Shown here: positions 35,518-45,067 of the stretch, in pieces
Position numbering within the stretch: the first letter of the stretch is position 1
Layout of the letters: every line of letters begins with the position of its first letter
Origin: Syntrophus gentianae
GTDB lineage: Bacteria; Desulfobacterota; Syntrophia; Syntrophales; Syntrophaceae
Length of the DNA: 64,000 nt
NCBI RefSeq assembly: GCF_900109885.1
Contig: NZ_FOBS01000001.1
Location: 124,001-188,000, forward strand
Reading direction: 5' to 3'
Translations under genes and position numbers: made by a program
Notes under the pieces: model-generated
Databases searched by the model: none
Seen by the model: only the letters and a program-made list of their open reading frames with translations
What the model was told of the DNA's origin: nothing

Positions 35518-37288
35518 TCGCCACTGAAGCGGTATCTTTATCGTGTATAATCTTGGGAGTCACAAAGATCAAAAGCTGTTTTCTTGTCTTATCGATACTT
35601 TCTGATTTGAAAAGCCATCCCAGGACGGGAATCTTGTTAAGCCATGGCACCCCGCTCATCGCCCTGTCATCGGTCGTCTTTGAAACACCGCCAATGACCA
35701 CGGTCGTTCCATTCTCTACGACCACTTTGGAATCCACTTCATTTTTCACGATGGGGACATTTCCATTCAATTCTGAAGCCCTTGAATAATCCCCCCGATC
35801 GTTGGTGGCATTGATCAACATGGAAATCCTGCCGTCAGGCGTGATGGTCGGAGTCACCTCAAGCTTAAGCAGAGCGTCCTTGAAACTGACTTTCGGGTAG
35901 GAAGAGCCTCCCGACGACTCATAGGTCATATAGGGAATCTCTTCACCCTGTTTGATGGTTGCCTTTACACCATCCATCGTGGTCACTTTGGGTGTGGAGA
36001 TTATTTTCCCCGAACTTGTGGTTTCCAGGGCGGCGATCTGCGCCTCTAATACGGCATTTGCCCCACCAATCACAAAACCCAGAGTCGGCGTACCGGCAAG
36101 CGCCCCCGGCAGATTAACGGCTGCCTGCGATCCGCTGTAGCCTATTCCATTGGGATATGAGTAAGAGACCGGATTTGTTTGCCCCTCTGTCGAACTGGTA
36201 TTGGTACCCCATGCCGTCTGGGAAGAATAATTTCCTATCCGGGCATTAAAGGCTCCTCCCCACGTAACCCCAAGGTTCCTGACAAATTCATCACTTGCCT
36301 CAACAATTTTTGCCTCGATCGAAATTTGCCGAAGTTTGCCTTTTTCAGACATGAGCTGTGTTTCCCGAGCTTTGCGGGTCAACTCCGCTTCGATCTGGTC
36401 CTTTTCGGCCTGTTTACGGACCTCTTCATCCTTCTTTTTCTTGTCCAGGGTCATGACACTGATCACGTTGCCCATTTCCTTCTTAGCCATGCCATAGATG
36501 TCCAAGATGGTTTCAAGGGCCTGATCCCAAGGGACATCCCTCATGTGAATGCTGACGGAACCCTTGACATCCGGTCCGGCAACAATGCTGACCCCGCCCG
36601 TTTCCGCCAGAAGGCGAAGAACCGCACGCATGTCGGCATCCTGAAAATCAAGGGAAATTTTCTGCCCCGAATACCTGACGGCCCCGGGTTCGCTTTTGGT
36701 TGCATTCTTCCCCTTTTCCTGATCGACCGCCGCTTCTCTCTTCTTCAGATTTTCGGGCGCCGGGGAAGCAGGTTTTCCCTGAGCCACTTTCTTCAACATA
36801 GAAAAGGTTTCGGTGTCGCCCAAGGTTGCCACATTGAAATCCAGAACGACGTTCTGTCCCTCCTGGCGGACACTATAAGGAACTTCCTTTTCCAGATTAA
36901 CGGTCGCATAAACCCAGGGAACTTCCTTGATCGTCTTCTGCTCCGCGACGACCTGCTGGATATTGATCATTGAATCATCATAAAAAGGCCTGAGAAGGAT
37001 TTCCGGCACGTGCAGATTTTCCAGTTTCAGCAGAACGGAATTCCCCGGTTCTTCTTCCACCTTGAAAGAGGAGATCTTTGTGGCGATAAAGGTAACCCTT
37101 TCTTTGCCTTTTACCCGATCCAGGGTGATGTTTTCCAGGTTGCCGATATCCGCCGCCTTTTTACCGGCAACGTCATTCGCCGTTACAGGCGTTTCCGCTG
37201 CAGCATTCTCTACCGCAACGTACCCTGGAAAAATCCACAGAACACTCACCCATAAAACAATTCCGCATAGTTGCCTGATTATCTTCAT
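35492..37288 (-). CDS. pilQ: Type IV pilus secretin
   Basis: PilQ forms the outer-membrane channel through which type IV pili extend. The 598-residue precursor has a signal peptide, an AMIN-like domain (residues about 40-170), an N0/STN domain (ISLDFQDADMRAVLRLLAE and VKGSVSIHMRDVPWDQALE) and the secretin core. The core has IEAKIVEASDEFVRNLGV, ISTPKVTTMDGVKATIKQG, and near the C terminus VIGGVSKTTDDRAMSGVPW. A charged Lys/Glu helix of about 40 residues lies between N0 and core. It is shorter than many PilQ proteins, which often have two AMIN domains. It follows pilP by 12 bp in the order pilM-N-O-P-Q. Confidence 0.95.
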   Translation of the reverse strand: MKIIRQLCGIVLWVSVLWIFPGYVAVENAAAETPVTANDVAGKKAADIGNLENITLDRVKGKERVTFIATKISSFKVEEEPGNSVLLKLENLHVPEILLRPFYDDSMINIQQVVAEQKTIKEVPWVYATVNLEKEVPYSVRQEGQNVVLDFNVATLGDTETFSMLKKVAQGKPASPAPENLKKREAAVDQEKGKNATKSEPGAVRYSGQKISLDFQDADMRAVLRLLAETGGVSIVAGPDVKGSVSIHMRDVPWDQALETILDIYGMAKKEMGNVISVMTLDKKKKDEEVRKQAEKDQIEAELTRKARETQLMSEKGKLRQISIEAKIVEASDEFVRNLGVTWGGAFNARIGNYSSQTAWGTNTSSTEGQTNPVSYSYPNGIGYSGSQAAVNLPGALAGTPTLGFVIGGANAVLEAQIAALETTSSGKIISTPKVTTMDGVKATIKQGEEIPYMTYESSGGSSYPKVSFKDALLKLEVTPTITPDGRISMLINATNDRGDYSRASELNGNVPIVKNEVDSKVVVENGTTVVIGGVSKTTDDRAMSGVPWLNKIPVLGWLFKSESIDKTRKQLLIFVTPKIIHDKDTASVANASVFNNQ

Positions 37289-37300
37289 CTTATCCTCACA

Positions 37301-37837
37301 TCAATTCGCCTTTTGAAGTTTCAAGGGAATGCGCCTCGTTTTATATTGTCCTTTTCCTGTCACCGCCCTCTCCTCAACGATTACACTATCTTCAAGAATA
37401 TCGGTAACCGTCCCCCCATTAAGACCGATGACGGTCCCTACAGTCAACGGGAAATAATTGCCGCGCGCATTGGTCACAACCGCTGTTCGGCCTTGTTCGC
37501 TCCCTGCAATTCCAACCAATCTGAATTCATTCACCCCTGCTCTCTGCAACGGGAAGATGGATAGAGGCCTGACTTTTTTCATAGCCTTCAGTTTTTTTTG
37601 AGCTAGATCCTTTTCCACAAAGGGCACAAAAGGATCGGGCCTTCCAAGGCGATTGGAACCGTAGCCGATCGGAAGAGTTTCCGTTTTCCCCGCGTCACCT
37701 GAACTGAACTCGGGCGCTGAGGTTGAAGACGCGCCCCATCCCTGAGTTGTTCCGATCAGAAAAACGAAGGAAACGGTGACCAGAATTGCGCCAAAAAATT
37801 CAAGGCTTCTCTTAAATCTTCTTTTTCGCTTGTTCAT
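37301..37837 (-). CDS. pilP: Type IV pilus assembly lipoprotein-like PilP
   Basis: The 178-residue protein is placed and built like PilP, which links the inner-membrane PilMNO complex to the PilQ secretin. It has a membrane/signal segment (FFGAILVTVSFVFLIGT), a Ser/Gly-rich linker, the typical YGSNRLGRPDPFVPF, and a C-terminal beta domain with EFRLVGIAGSEQGRTAVV and NGGTVTDILEDSVIVEE. No lipobox Cys is visible, so it may be anchored by the N-terminal helix rather than a lipid. Its start overlaps the pilO stop by 26 bp. Confidence 0.9.
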   Translation of the reverse strand: MNKRKRRFKRSLEFFGAILVTVSFVFLIGTTQGWGASSTSAPEFSSGDAGKTETLPIGYGSNRLGRPDPFVPFVEKDLAQKKLKAMKKVRPLSIFPLQRAGVNEFRLVGIAGSEQGRTAVVTNARGNYFPLTVGTVIGLNGGTVTDILEDSVIVEERAVTGKGQYKTRRIPLKLQKAN

Positions 37838-38522
37838 CTTTTTTTTCCGAAAACATGTAGGTCTTTATCACACAGGCCGTATTCAGGATGCGGCCCTTTC
37901 CTTTAGCATCCTTGGACTCCTCCATGACAAAACCTTCAATATTCACAATCCGCGGCATGACGGCCATCTTCTCAAAAAAGAGCACCACATTATGAAAACG
38001 ACCGACAACCCCCACTTTCACTGGGATTTCCTTATAGAATTTTTCTGGTTCAGCAGCCTTGCCACCGGAGGGCTTATCGGCCGGCTTATTTTCAGCCGGT
38101 TTGGGCTCATTCCCCTTTGCCGCCCCTTGTTTTTTATCACCAGCCTTCGCATCGGCGGGCTGTTCAACAACGGGTTCAAAAAGTATAGAGTCCACTCCGG
38201 CATTTTTCCCTGCCAAAGCGATCTCGTAAAGCAGGAAGGGCATATCCTTTTTTTCCGGAAGCTTGGCCATCGCCAGCTCGAACTTTTGCTTCAGAAGAGC
38301 AATATCCTTGATGTATTTCTGCTTCTGACTGGCAATGTGCTGTTTCTCATCCACCTTTTGTGAAAGCTCTGCAGACTTCGTCTTCAGATTTCCCCGTGTT
38401 TCCAGCGAAGAAGAAAGGAAAAAAGACCAGTACAGATAACCGACCAACACTAAGACAACCCCTGCCAGAAGCGCTTTTCTCTGCGGGGAGAGTTTCTTGA
38501 TATCATCCAGCGAAATAGCCAT
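37812..38522 (-). CDS. pilO: Type IV pilus inner-membrane protein PilO
   Basis: PilO forms a heterodimer with PilN in the inner membrane. The 236-residue protein has one N-terminal membrane helix (ALLAGVVLVLVGYLYWSFF), a long periplasmic coiled coil, and a ferredoxin-like core with LPEKKDMPFLLYEIALAGK and VPVKVGVVGRFHNVVLFFEKM-like sequence. An insertion rich in Lys, Pro, Ala and Gln (about residues 130-165) interrupts the core and is unusual in composition. The N-terminal residues ISLDDIKKLSPQRKA are cytoplasmic. Gap to pilN is 3 bp. Confidence 0.92.
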   Translation of the reverse strand: MAISLDDIKKLSPQRKALLAGVVLVLVGYLYWSFFLSSSLETRGNLKTKSAELSQKVDEKQHIASQKQKYIKDIALLKQKFELAMAKLPEKKDMPFLLYEIALAGKNAGVDSILFEPVVEQPADAKAGDKKQGAAKGNEPKPAENKPADKPSGGKAAEPEKFYKEIPVKVGVVGRFHNVVLFFEKMAVMPRIVNIEGFVMEESKDAKGKGRILNTACVIKTYMFSEKKDEQAKKKI

Positions 38523-38525
38523 GAA

Positions 38526-39077
38526 TCAGGTTCCTTGTTTTTTGATCTTGCAGTTCAAGACAAACTGATAGAGCTTCATTCCCGAATAATCTTTCTGCGT
38601 GGAAGAAACCAGTTCAACGGCCGAAATAAAGCCTATGCCTTCCAGGTTTCTCATGAAGCGGGACAGAACGATATTATTCCGGGCAACACCTTCCAACTGC
38701 AATTCGGACTCTTTGAAGGTTATGCGGTCGAGCCAGGCATCCCCCATTGGAACGGAGGAATTCAGCTGGTCCAGATAACGAACCGGAGCCAAACGATTTT
38801 CCTCCAGGCGGTTGATAACAGACAGTTTCTTTTCCAGTAAATTTTTGTCTTTCTTAAATACCTCAACTTCTCCGACGATTTTATCCAGCCTGACCAGGGT
38901 CTCTTCTCTTTCTTTGATCTCTTCTTTGAGACTGCTGATGCTCAGGGATAGAAACAACTGAATACCGCCAAGAACAAGAAGAAGGACAAGGAATGAGCCG
39001 CCAAAAATAAGAATCTGCTTTTTAAGACCGGCCTGCTTTTGTTTCTCTCGATAGGGAAGAAGATTGATTCTAATCAT
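38526..39077 (-). CDS. pilN: Type IV pilus inner-membrane protein PilN
   Basis: PilN begins with the conserved cytoplasmic motif MIRINLLPYRE, which docks into PilM, followed by one membrane helix (LIFGGSFLVLLLVLGGIQ), a coiled coil and a small periplasmic domain containing WLDRITFKESELQLEGVA. The 183-residue length is normal. The ATG overlaps the pilM stop by 4 bp (ATGA), so the two are translationally coupled. Confidence 0.94.
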   Translation of the reverse strand: MIRINLLPYREKQKQAGLKKQILIFGGSFLVLLLVLGGIQLFLSLSISSLKEEIKEREETLVRLDKIVGEVEVFKKDKNLLEKKLSVINRLEENRLAPVRYLDQLNSSVPMGDAWLDRITFKESELQLEGVARNNIVLSRFMRNLEGIGFISAVELVSSTQKDYSGMKLYQFVLNCKIKKQGT

Positions 39078-40186
39078 TTATCCTCCACCCGACGCAAGGC
39101 CAAACCCATGCTCACCGCCAAAGCCGGCCCAATCTGCTCGACCAGAGAAGCGTCGACATTTTTGTTGTTGATGGCAATTTTTTGAAAGGGGTTGAAAACT
39201 TCCGTATCAACACCAAGCCTTTGGTGCAGATCTTGAGCGATGCCCGGCAATTTAGCGCCACCTCCCGAGAGCAGGACATTCTTGATGTAATCCCCGCCGA
39301 AGGTCGAGCGGAAGAATTCGATGGACCGCTCAATTTCCGCGCAGATGGGTTCGGCATACTCCATAAGGGTCAGCGCAAATTCATTCGCATCCAACCCGCT
39401 TCCTTCAGGACCTTCTATTTTTATTCGTTCCGCCTCGTCAAAGGAAACGCCAAGTCTTTCCGATAGGGATTCCGTTATGGTATTTCCGCCCAGCGTAAAA
39501 TCCCGGGTAAAAATGGAAGCGTCATTTCTGACGACGTTGATATTGGTGATAGACGCGCCAATGTTGACGAGGGCAACAATATCGTCTTCATCAAAATCAT
39601 AATTTTCCTCATAGACGGTTTCCAGTGCAAAGGAATCCACATCCATGATGACAACCTCCAATCCCGCCGCCTGAAGTGCATCCGTATAGCTATCGATAAT
39701 ATCCTTTTTCGCAGCAACAAGTAGAACATCCAACTGATTGGAATTGTATTCATTTTCTCCAATAATCTGAAAATCGAAGTTCACCTCGTCCATATTATCA
39801 AAGGGCAGATATTGCGCGGCATCTTCACGAATCATATCGCGCATTTCTTCTTCTTCCATCGTCGGAAAGCCGACTTTTTTGATAATAACGGAATGACCGG
39901 AAAGAGAGGTGACAATCCCCTTCCGGAGATTGCCCGATGTTTTAAAAAGTTCTTTGAGCTTTGCCGTCAGCAGGGATGGATCATTGATGATGCCGTCAAC
40001 GATGATGCCCCTGGGAAGGGGTAATTGCGAAAAACGGTTTAGAAGATAGCCTCCCTTAGGGGATTCCACGATCTCTGCAAGCTTCAACGAACTGGAACCG
40101 ATGTCAAGCCCTGCGAGATGCTTACTGTTTGAAAACAAGCCGCTCGAAAAGATACTGCTCGAAAATAAACTCTTAAAATCCAGCAT
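39074..40186 (-). CDS. pilM: Type IV pilus assembly ATPase-like protein PilM
   Basis: PilM is an actin/FtsA-like cytoplasmic protein that binds PilN. The 370-residue protein shows the actin-fold phosphate motifs GLDIGSSSLKLAEI near residue 28, LVNIGASITNINVV, and the C-terminal LLSGGGAKLPGIAQDL. A stretch from about residue 110, VGFPTMEEEEMRDMIREDA, fits the interface of the family. It is the first gene of the pilMNOPQ run; the FtsB-like gene lies 39 bp upstream and may share the transcript. Confidence 0.95.
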   Translation of the reverse strand: MLDFKSLFSSSIFSSGLFSNSKHLAGLDIGSSSLKLAEIVESPKGGYLLNRFSQLPLPRGIIVDGIINDPSLLTAKLKELFKTSGNLRKGIVTSLSGHSVIIKKVGFPTMEEEEMRDMIREDAAQYLPFDNMDEVNFDFQIIGENEYNSNQLDVLLVAAKKDIIDSYTDALQAAGLEVVIMDVDSFALETVYEENYDFDEDDIVALVNIGASITNINVVRNDASIFTRDFTLGGNTITESLSERLGVSFDEAERIKIEGPEGSGLDANEFALTLMEYAEPICAEIERSIEFFRSTFGGDYIKNVLLSGGGAKLPGIAQDLHQRLGVDTEVFNPFQKIAINNKNVDASLVEQIGPALAVSMGLALRRVEDK

Positions 40187-40225
40187 TCTATACCCGGAAG
40201 AAAATCACTAAGTTGTTTTTATCAT

Positions 40226-40492
40226 TCACCTGGCAAACTGATAGACTCTGTCGCCCTCTTTGACCATGCCCAACTCGTTTCTCGCTACGGTTTCCATATA
40301 AGAGAGGTCTCCCCTCAGCAAAACAACCGTATTTTTCAATCTATTATTTTCACGCATGATTTCCTGGTTTTCCTCTTTCAACGATGAAAGCCGCTTCTCC
40401 ATCATATAGTTGTCCAGCAATCCTCGATTGCCGAAGGTAATGAGCAATCCCATGAGAAAAACAAACAAGGTAAGATAACGACCGATTTTCAT
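40226..40492 (-). CDS. FtsB/DivIC-type septum formation initiator
   Basis: The 88-residue product has a short cytoplasmic start, one membrane helix (YLTLFVFLMGLLITFG), a coiled coil (RLSSLKEENQEIMRENNRL) and the family's end motif YMETVARNELGMVKEGDRV. Such proteins link FtsL and FtsQ at the division site. I start at ATG 40492, with AAAGGAG about 8 bp upstream; the longer frame to 40537 adds 15 residues without a good start signal. It lies between the DUF39 gene and pilM. Confidence 0.85.
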   Translation of the reverse strand: MKIGRYLTLFVFLMGLLITFGNRGLLDNYMMEKRLSSLKEENQEIMRENNRLKNTVVLLRGDLSYMETVARNELGMVKEGDRVYQFAR

Positions 40493-40624
40493 TCCAGCAC
40501 ACTCCTTTTGCAGGATGGGAAAGAAACCGAAAGACACGTATCATTCAACGACATGGAATTCGTTGCTGACAATCAACAGGAATAAAACTGTTTCACGAAT
40601 TATGCCACATTGCGCCAGGTTTTC

Positions 40625-41797
40625 TTAATCCCCGGCCGGCAGAAGCTGTTGTGGCTCCCCCAGGAGGAAATCACCCCGTTCGATTTCTTCTTTGAGATGT
40701 TCACAGATCTCCCGGGCTTTATAGTAGCTGGAGAGAGGAGCCGTTGAAATCTTCCTGCCGTTGAGTTCGATGCTCCCGCTACGCAGATCCTTATAGCTGA
40801 CTTCGCCAAGACTTTTAGCCATACCCTTGGGGTAATCCATGCCGTAATCATAAATCTGGGCATAAAGATCCTCATCTTTGACCGCTGTATAACGGGCCAT
40901 TTCTTCATCGAGGATCGGGATCGGAATACCGATTCCGACATATAGAGAAACCCCATAACCCAGGAAACTCGCCCCCGCCAGCCATTCGGGACTCATCTCC
41001 TTCAGGTTGCCGATTGTGGCAATTGTTCCGGCGCCTTCCTTGGGCACACCGTTCTTTCCTCGAAGGACATTGGGATTGTGCTGGGTCCCCGGCCAGGCAA
41101 CATAGCCCTGGGCGCCCCCGAGAAAGATTCGCGTTCCGATTCCGATGGTCCTGTAGTATGGATCATTAAAGAGAGGACTGAGCTGTCCCGATGTGGCATA
41201 ATTCGCATTTGCCATCCGGGGGCGGAGCATTCCCATGTAGGTGTAAATGGTCTTGTCCGACATGTTGACGGCGCAGTTATAATTCTGATAGGCATTCCGA
41301 GGATTAAACAAAAAGGCGTCACGGAGATCATTCAACGTGATGTTTTTTTCGAACTTTCGAGAGGGATAACAATCCGTGCCGTACCCCTCCGCCCGAAGCC
41401 GAATCAGGTTCCCGGAAACGAGATCCTGAATGACATGCCCTCCGCCGTAATTGAATTCGCCGGGATAAACACTGTTCAGCGGATCGCCTTCCACAACTTC
41501 CGTGGCGCCGAGATAACAATCGACGGCCGCAATCCCTCCGTAGGCCGGAACGTCATTAAGCCATACTTTGGAAGCACGAATTTTTGGCGAGGTATGTCCA
41601 AAATTGAGAAAGGCCCCCGAGGAACACATGGGACTGAAGGTACCCGTCGTCACGACGTCAATTCTTCTGGCCGCTTCAACATCGCCATGCCGCTCCACAA
41701 CATCGATCATCTCTTCAGCGGTTATGACGACAGCCTTTCCCTGCTTGATCCTTTCGTTAATTTCCTGATAAGTCTTGTGGACCTTATGCCTCTTCAT
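40625..41797 (-). CDS. DUF39 homocysteine-biosynthesis protein (HcyBio family)
   Basis: The 390-residue protein matches the DUF39 family studied in methanogens as part of a pathway that makes homocysteine from aspartate semialdehyde and sulfide. Conserved blocks are ITAEEMIDVVERHG, VTTGTFSPMCSSGAFLNFG with Cys residues, LGATEVVEGDPLN, YGGGHVIQDLVSG, FLGGAQGYVAWPGTQHNP and SLYVGIGIPIPILDEEM. Homologues are common in anaerobic deltaproteobacteria. The NIL/ferredoxin partner protein known from methanogens is not in this window. It starts 11 bp after dut, so it probably belongs to the pnp-dut transcript. Confidence 0.88.
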   Translation of the reverse strand: MKRHKVHKTYQEINERIKQGKAVVITAEEMIDVVERHGDVEAARRIDVVTTGTFSPMCSSGAFLNFGHTSPKIRASKVWLNDVPAYGGIAAVDCYLGATEVVEGDPLNSVYPGEFNYGGGHVIQDLVSGNLIRLRAEGYGTDCYPSRKFEKNITLNDLRDAFLFNPRNAYQNYNCAVNMSDKTIYTYMGMLRPRMANANYATSGQLSPLFNDPYYRTIGIGTRIFLGGAQGYVAWPGTQHNPNVLRGKNGVPKEGAGTIATIGNLKEMSPEWLAGASFLGYGVSLYVGIGIPIPILDEEMARYTAVKDEDLYAQIYDYGMDYPKGMAKSLGEVSYKDLRSGSIELNGRKISTAPLSSYYKAREICEHLKEEIERGDFLLGEPQQLLPAGD

Positions 41798-41808
41798 GCC
41801 TTCAAACC

Positions 41809-42264
41809 TCAGGATATCCCGGAATGACCAAAGCCCCCGTCTCCCCGGATTGTGGATTCCAGAACGCGGGATTCAAACCACGCTGCCCGGCAGACAGGGG
41901 TAACGACCATCTGAGCGATACGGCTCCCCCTGGAAATCAAAAAAGGTTCTTTGCCATGGTTAATCAGCAGGACGCCGATTTCCCCCCGGAAGTCAGCATC
42001 GATGGTACCGGGAGAATTGACCAGTGTAACGCCGTGCTTTAAGGCCAGACCACTGCGGGGTCGGATCTGGGCTTCGAATCCCTCCGGCAATGCGATGACC
42101 AGACCTGTAGGAATAAGAGCCCTCTCCCCCGGGCCGATCATCACATCTCCCGTTACTGCTGCATAGATATCCATTCCCGCTGCCCCTTCGGTCATATACC
42201 GCGGCAGGGAAAGCCCCGAAAAGTGGGGCAACGTTTGAACGGGAACCCGGATCTCCTTCATCAA
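41809..42264 (-). CDS. dut: Deoxyuridine 5'-triphosphate nucleotidohydrolase (dUTPase)
   Basis: Dut hydrolyses dUTP to dUMP and pyrophosphate, keeping uracil out of DNA. All trimeric dUTPase motifs are present in 151 residues: AAGMDIYAA (motif 1), [11 protein letters not shown] (2), [11 protein letters not shown] (3), [10 protein letters not shown] (4) and [10 protein letters not shown] (5, the C-terminal arm that closes on the substrate). The ATG overlaps the pnp stop by 4 bp (ATGA), so the two are coupled. Confidence 0.96.
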   Translation of the reverse strand: MMKEIRVPVQTLPHFSGLSLPRYMTEGAAGMDIYAAVTGDVMIGPGERALIPTGLVIALPEGFEAQIRPRSGLALKHGVTLVNSPGTIDADFRGEIGVLLINHGKEPFLISRGSRIAQMVVTPVCRAAWFESRVLESTIRGDGGFGHSGIS

Positions 42265-44378
42265 ACCTCGGCGCCCAAGGCATCCTTTCGACTCAGGCGG
42301 ATTTTACCCTGTTTGTCCACTTCCAGGACCTTGACGATGACTTCATCTCCTTCGTTGACAATATCCGTCACCTTATTGACCCGTTCCTTCGCCAGTTGGG
42401 AAATATGGAGCAAGCCCTCAGTTCCTGGCAATATCTCAACAAAGGCTCCAAAATCAACAACTTTTTTAACGGTTCCACGGTATATTTTACCGACTTCCGC
42501 ATCTTCCGTCAACCAGCGGACCATTGCGATGGCCCGGGCCGATGCTTCCATATCACTGGAGGCAATCGTTACGGTACCGTCATCTTCGACATCGATGGTC
42601 ACTCCGGTCTCGCTGACGATCTGGCGGATATTCTTTCCTCCCGTGCCGATCACGGAACGGACCTTTTCCGGGCGGACTTTCACCGTGGTGATCCGGGGGG
42701 CATAAATGGATATGTCTTTCCTCGGTTCGGCAATTGTCGCCTGAATCTTTTCGATAATAAAGAGCCGCCCTTCCCGTGCCTGAGCAAGGGCCCTTGTAAG
42801 GATATCCCGATTGATTCCGTCAATCTTGATATCCATCTGCATGGCCGTAATGCCCTTCTTGGTCCCGCAAACCTTGAAATCCATATCCCCGGAATGATCT
42901 TCATCACCCAGGATATCGGAAAGGATGACCACCTGATCCCCCTCCTTGAGCAGCCCCATGGCAATTCCCGCCACCACACCCTTAACGGGGACACCGCCAT
43001 CCATGAGGCAGAGAAGGCCACCACAGACCGTGGCCATGGATGAAGACCCGTTAGAGGAAAGGATCTCGGAAACAATCCGGATCGTATAAGGGAATTCTTC
43101 CTGGGAAGGAAGTACCGGCATCAGGGCCTTTCTGGCCAGATTGCCGTGCCCGATCTCCCGTCGGCCGGGACTCCGCAACGACTTGGCCTCCCCGACACAA
43201 TAGGGGGGGAAATTGTAATGCAGGATGAAGGAACGCGTTTCTTCTCCCGCCACATAGTCCAGACGCTGCTCATCTGACGACGTACCCAGCGTAAGCGCAG
43301 CAAGGGACTGGGTTTCTCCACGGTTAAAAAGACCCGAGCCGTGCGCCCGGGGAAGAATCCCGACTTCTGCGCTGATGGTTCGGATGTCCGTATAGGATCG
43401 ACCGTCAATCCGTTGCCGCTCCTTGACGATCATATCCCGGAGAATGCGCCTCTCTAAAGCTTCCAGAGCCGTTGCCGCCCGGCCGCGCAATCCCGGATCT
43501 TCCGAGGCAATGCTCTTGATCACCCCTTCCCGAATCTCGTCCAGGACGGCATGCCGATCCAGCTTTCTCGGCATCCGATAGGCTTCGCCCATCTTCGCAG
43601 CCGCTTTTTCAGAAACTTCAGCCATCAACGCATCATCTATTTCGAGAGCCGTAAAAGCCCGCTTGGATTTGCCGATCGCCGCACAGATCTGATCCTGCAA
43701 TTCCATGACGGGCCGCATCGATTCCAGACCGAACTCGATGGCGGAAATAACGTGTTCCTCCTCGACTTCCTGGGCATTCCCCTCCAACATCACCAGACTG
43801 ACATCAAAGGGCCGACCGTCCGTCCCCGGTACGACCTTCCTGCCGACAAGAAAAAGGTTCAGATCACTCCGTTCCTGTTCCTCCGTCGTGGGGTTGCAGA
43901 CAAACCGGTCTTCCAGCCGTCCCACCCGGACGCCGGCTATCGGTCCCTTAAAGGGGATATCGGATATTTCCAGGGCCGTCGATGCACCCAGGAGGGCCGC
44001 GACATCCGAGTCGTTTTCGTTATCGACGGAAAGAAGGGTGGCTACGAGTTGGGTTTCATAGCAGTACCCCTTGGGAAACAACGGACGAATGGAACGATCG
44101 ATGACCCGCGACGTCAAAACCTCCCGTTCATTGGGTCGGCCTTCCCGCTTGAAAAATCCGCCGGGTATTTTACCCGCGGCGTAGGTCATTTCCTGATAAT
44201 CCACCGTCAGGGGCAGAAAGTCCACCCCCTCCCGGGCCGTCTTCAGAGAAACCGCCGTCACCATCACAACGGTGTCTCCATAAGTCACCAGGACAGCGCC
44301 GTCTGCCTGGCCCGCAACGTAACCTGTTTTTACGGAAATATTTCTTCCGGCGAATTCCGCACTGAATATTGTACTCAT
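42261..44378 (-). CDS. pnp: Polynucleotide phosphorylase
   Basis: PNPase degrades RNA 3' to 5' using phosphate. The 705-residue protein has two RNase PH domains (residues about 1-220 and 300-530), a connecting helical domain, then KH ([19 protein letters not shown]) and S1 ([19 protein letters not shown]) domains. The second RNase PH domain shows [13 protein letters not shown]-like [11 protein letters not shown] and [18 protein letters not shown] with catalytic acidic residues. GAGAGGG lies upstream of the ATG. The 305-bp spacer to rpsO contains a large hairpin, as in the classical rpsO-pnp arrangement where PNPase controls its own mRNA. Confidence 0.97.
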   Translation of the reverse strand: MSTIFSAEFAGRNISVKTGYVAGQADGAVLVTYGDTVVMVTAVSLKTAREGVDFLPLTVDYQEMTYAAGKIPGGFFKREGRPNEREVLTSRVIDRSIRPLFPKGYCYETQLVATLLSVDNENDSDVAALLGASTALEISDIPFKGPIAGVRVGRLEDRFVCNPTTEEQERSDLNLFLVGRKVVPGTDGRPFDVSLVMLEGNAQEVEEEHVISAIEFGLESMRPVMELQDQICAAIGKSKRAFTALEIDDALMAEVSEKAAAKMGEAYRMPRKLDRHAVLDEIREGVIKSIASEDPGLRGRAATALEALERRILRDMIVKERQRIDGRSYTDIRTISAEVGILPRAHGSGLFNRGETQSLAALTLGTSSDEQRLDYVAGEETRSFILHYNFPPYCVGEAKSLRSPGRREIGHGNLARKALMPVLPSQEEFPYTIRIVSEILSSNGSSSMATVCGGLLCLMDGGVPVKGVVAGIAMGLLKEGDQVVILSDILGDEDHSGDMDFKVCGTKKGITAMQMDIKIDGINRDILTRALAQAREGRLFIIEKIQATIAEPRKDISIYAPRITTVKVRPEKVRSVIGTGGKNIRQIVSETGVTIDVEDDGTVTIASSDMEASARAIAMVRWLTEDAEVGKIYRGTVKKVVDFGAFVEILPGTEGLLHISQLAKERVNKVTDIVNEGDEVIVKVLEVDKQGKIRLSRKDALGAEV

Positions 44379-44683
44379 CTTTTAATACCCTCTCTTTTGA
44401 CCCGACCTCAGGAAAATGAACAACCCTCAGCGCACTGCCTGCTTGCACCTGTACTTTCTGAAAAGAGCTACTTTAGACAGATACTCTCATGACATTAAGG
44501 AAGCAACTGAGTTTGCGCACCCCCGGTTTCGGGCGGTCTCTTTCGGTCGGGACACTGCGGATCAGGGAGTAAGGAGTAAAGCCTGGGGTGTAAAGCCGAA
44601 AGAACAACAGGCCAATGCCCGCAGCCTTACACCTCAGGCTTTACCGCTTACTCCACACTTATGCCCCCTCCCGAAAATGTCGG
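44379..44683 (-). other. rpsO-pnp intergenic spacer (pnp leader)
   Basis: This 305-bp spacer holds no gene. Its main feature is the 89-base hairpin at 44566-44654. The part between the hairpin and pnp is about 190 bases and ends with a purine-rich ribosome binding site. No T-run terminator was found, so read-through from rpsO into pnp is likely. Confidence 0.6.
44566..44654 (-). repeat. Large inverted repeat / RNA hairpin between rpsO and pnp
   Basis: The 28-base arms (44566-44593 and 44627-44654) pair at 25 positions around a 33-base loop. Read in the direction of rpsO-pnp transcription, no T-run follows. In E. coli a hairpin in the same spacer is cut by RNase III and mediates PNPase autoregulation. 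A similar role here is an inference; the element could also be a MITE-like insertion. Confidence 0.75.
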
Positions 44684-44950
44684 TTATTTTCTTAAGCCAA
44701 GACGCAAAATAACTTGCCTGTACCGCTCAATATTCTTATTTTTCAGATAGTCCAGAAGCCGCCTCCGCTGGCCAACGAGCTTCAGCAGCCCCCGACGGGA
44801 ATGATGATCCTTTTTATGGATCTTGAAATGATTCGTCAGGTATTCGATCCTGGCACTCAGAAGCGCAATCTGGACTTCGGGAGATCCCGTATCCTTCTCG
44901 TGCAACTGATAATTTCCAATAATGCTTTCTCTTTGATCAGAACTTAACAC
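44684..44950 (-). CDS. rpsO: 30S ribosomal protein S15
   Basis: S15 binds 16S rRNA early in 30S assembly. The 88-residue protein shows the standard sequence order: [39 protein letters not shown] and [16 protein letters not shown]. Start is GTG at 44950, with GGAGGATAG about 7 bp upstream. It lies between truB and pnp, the classical order. Confidence 0.97.
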   Translation of the reverse strand: MLSSDQRESIIGNYQLHEKDTGSPEVQIALLSARIEYLTNHFKIHKKDHHSRRGLLKLVGQRRRLLDYLKNKNIERYRQVILRLGLRK

Positions 44951-45067
44951 GGTTATCTATCCTCCATAAACAAAATTATCTATATAATCAATGGCATAGC
45001 TATCATCATTTTTCTGCCGCACCTTCTTTCGGCTGGGTCAAAAACTTACCGAACTTCAGGTTCTATT

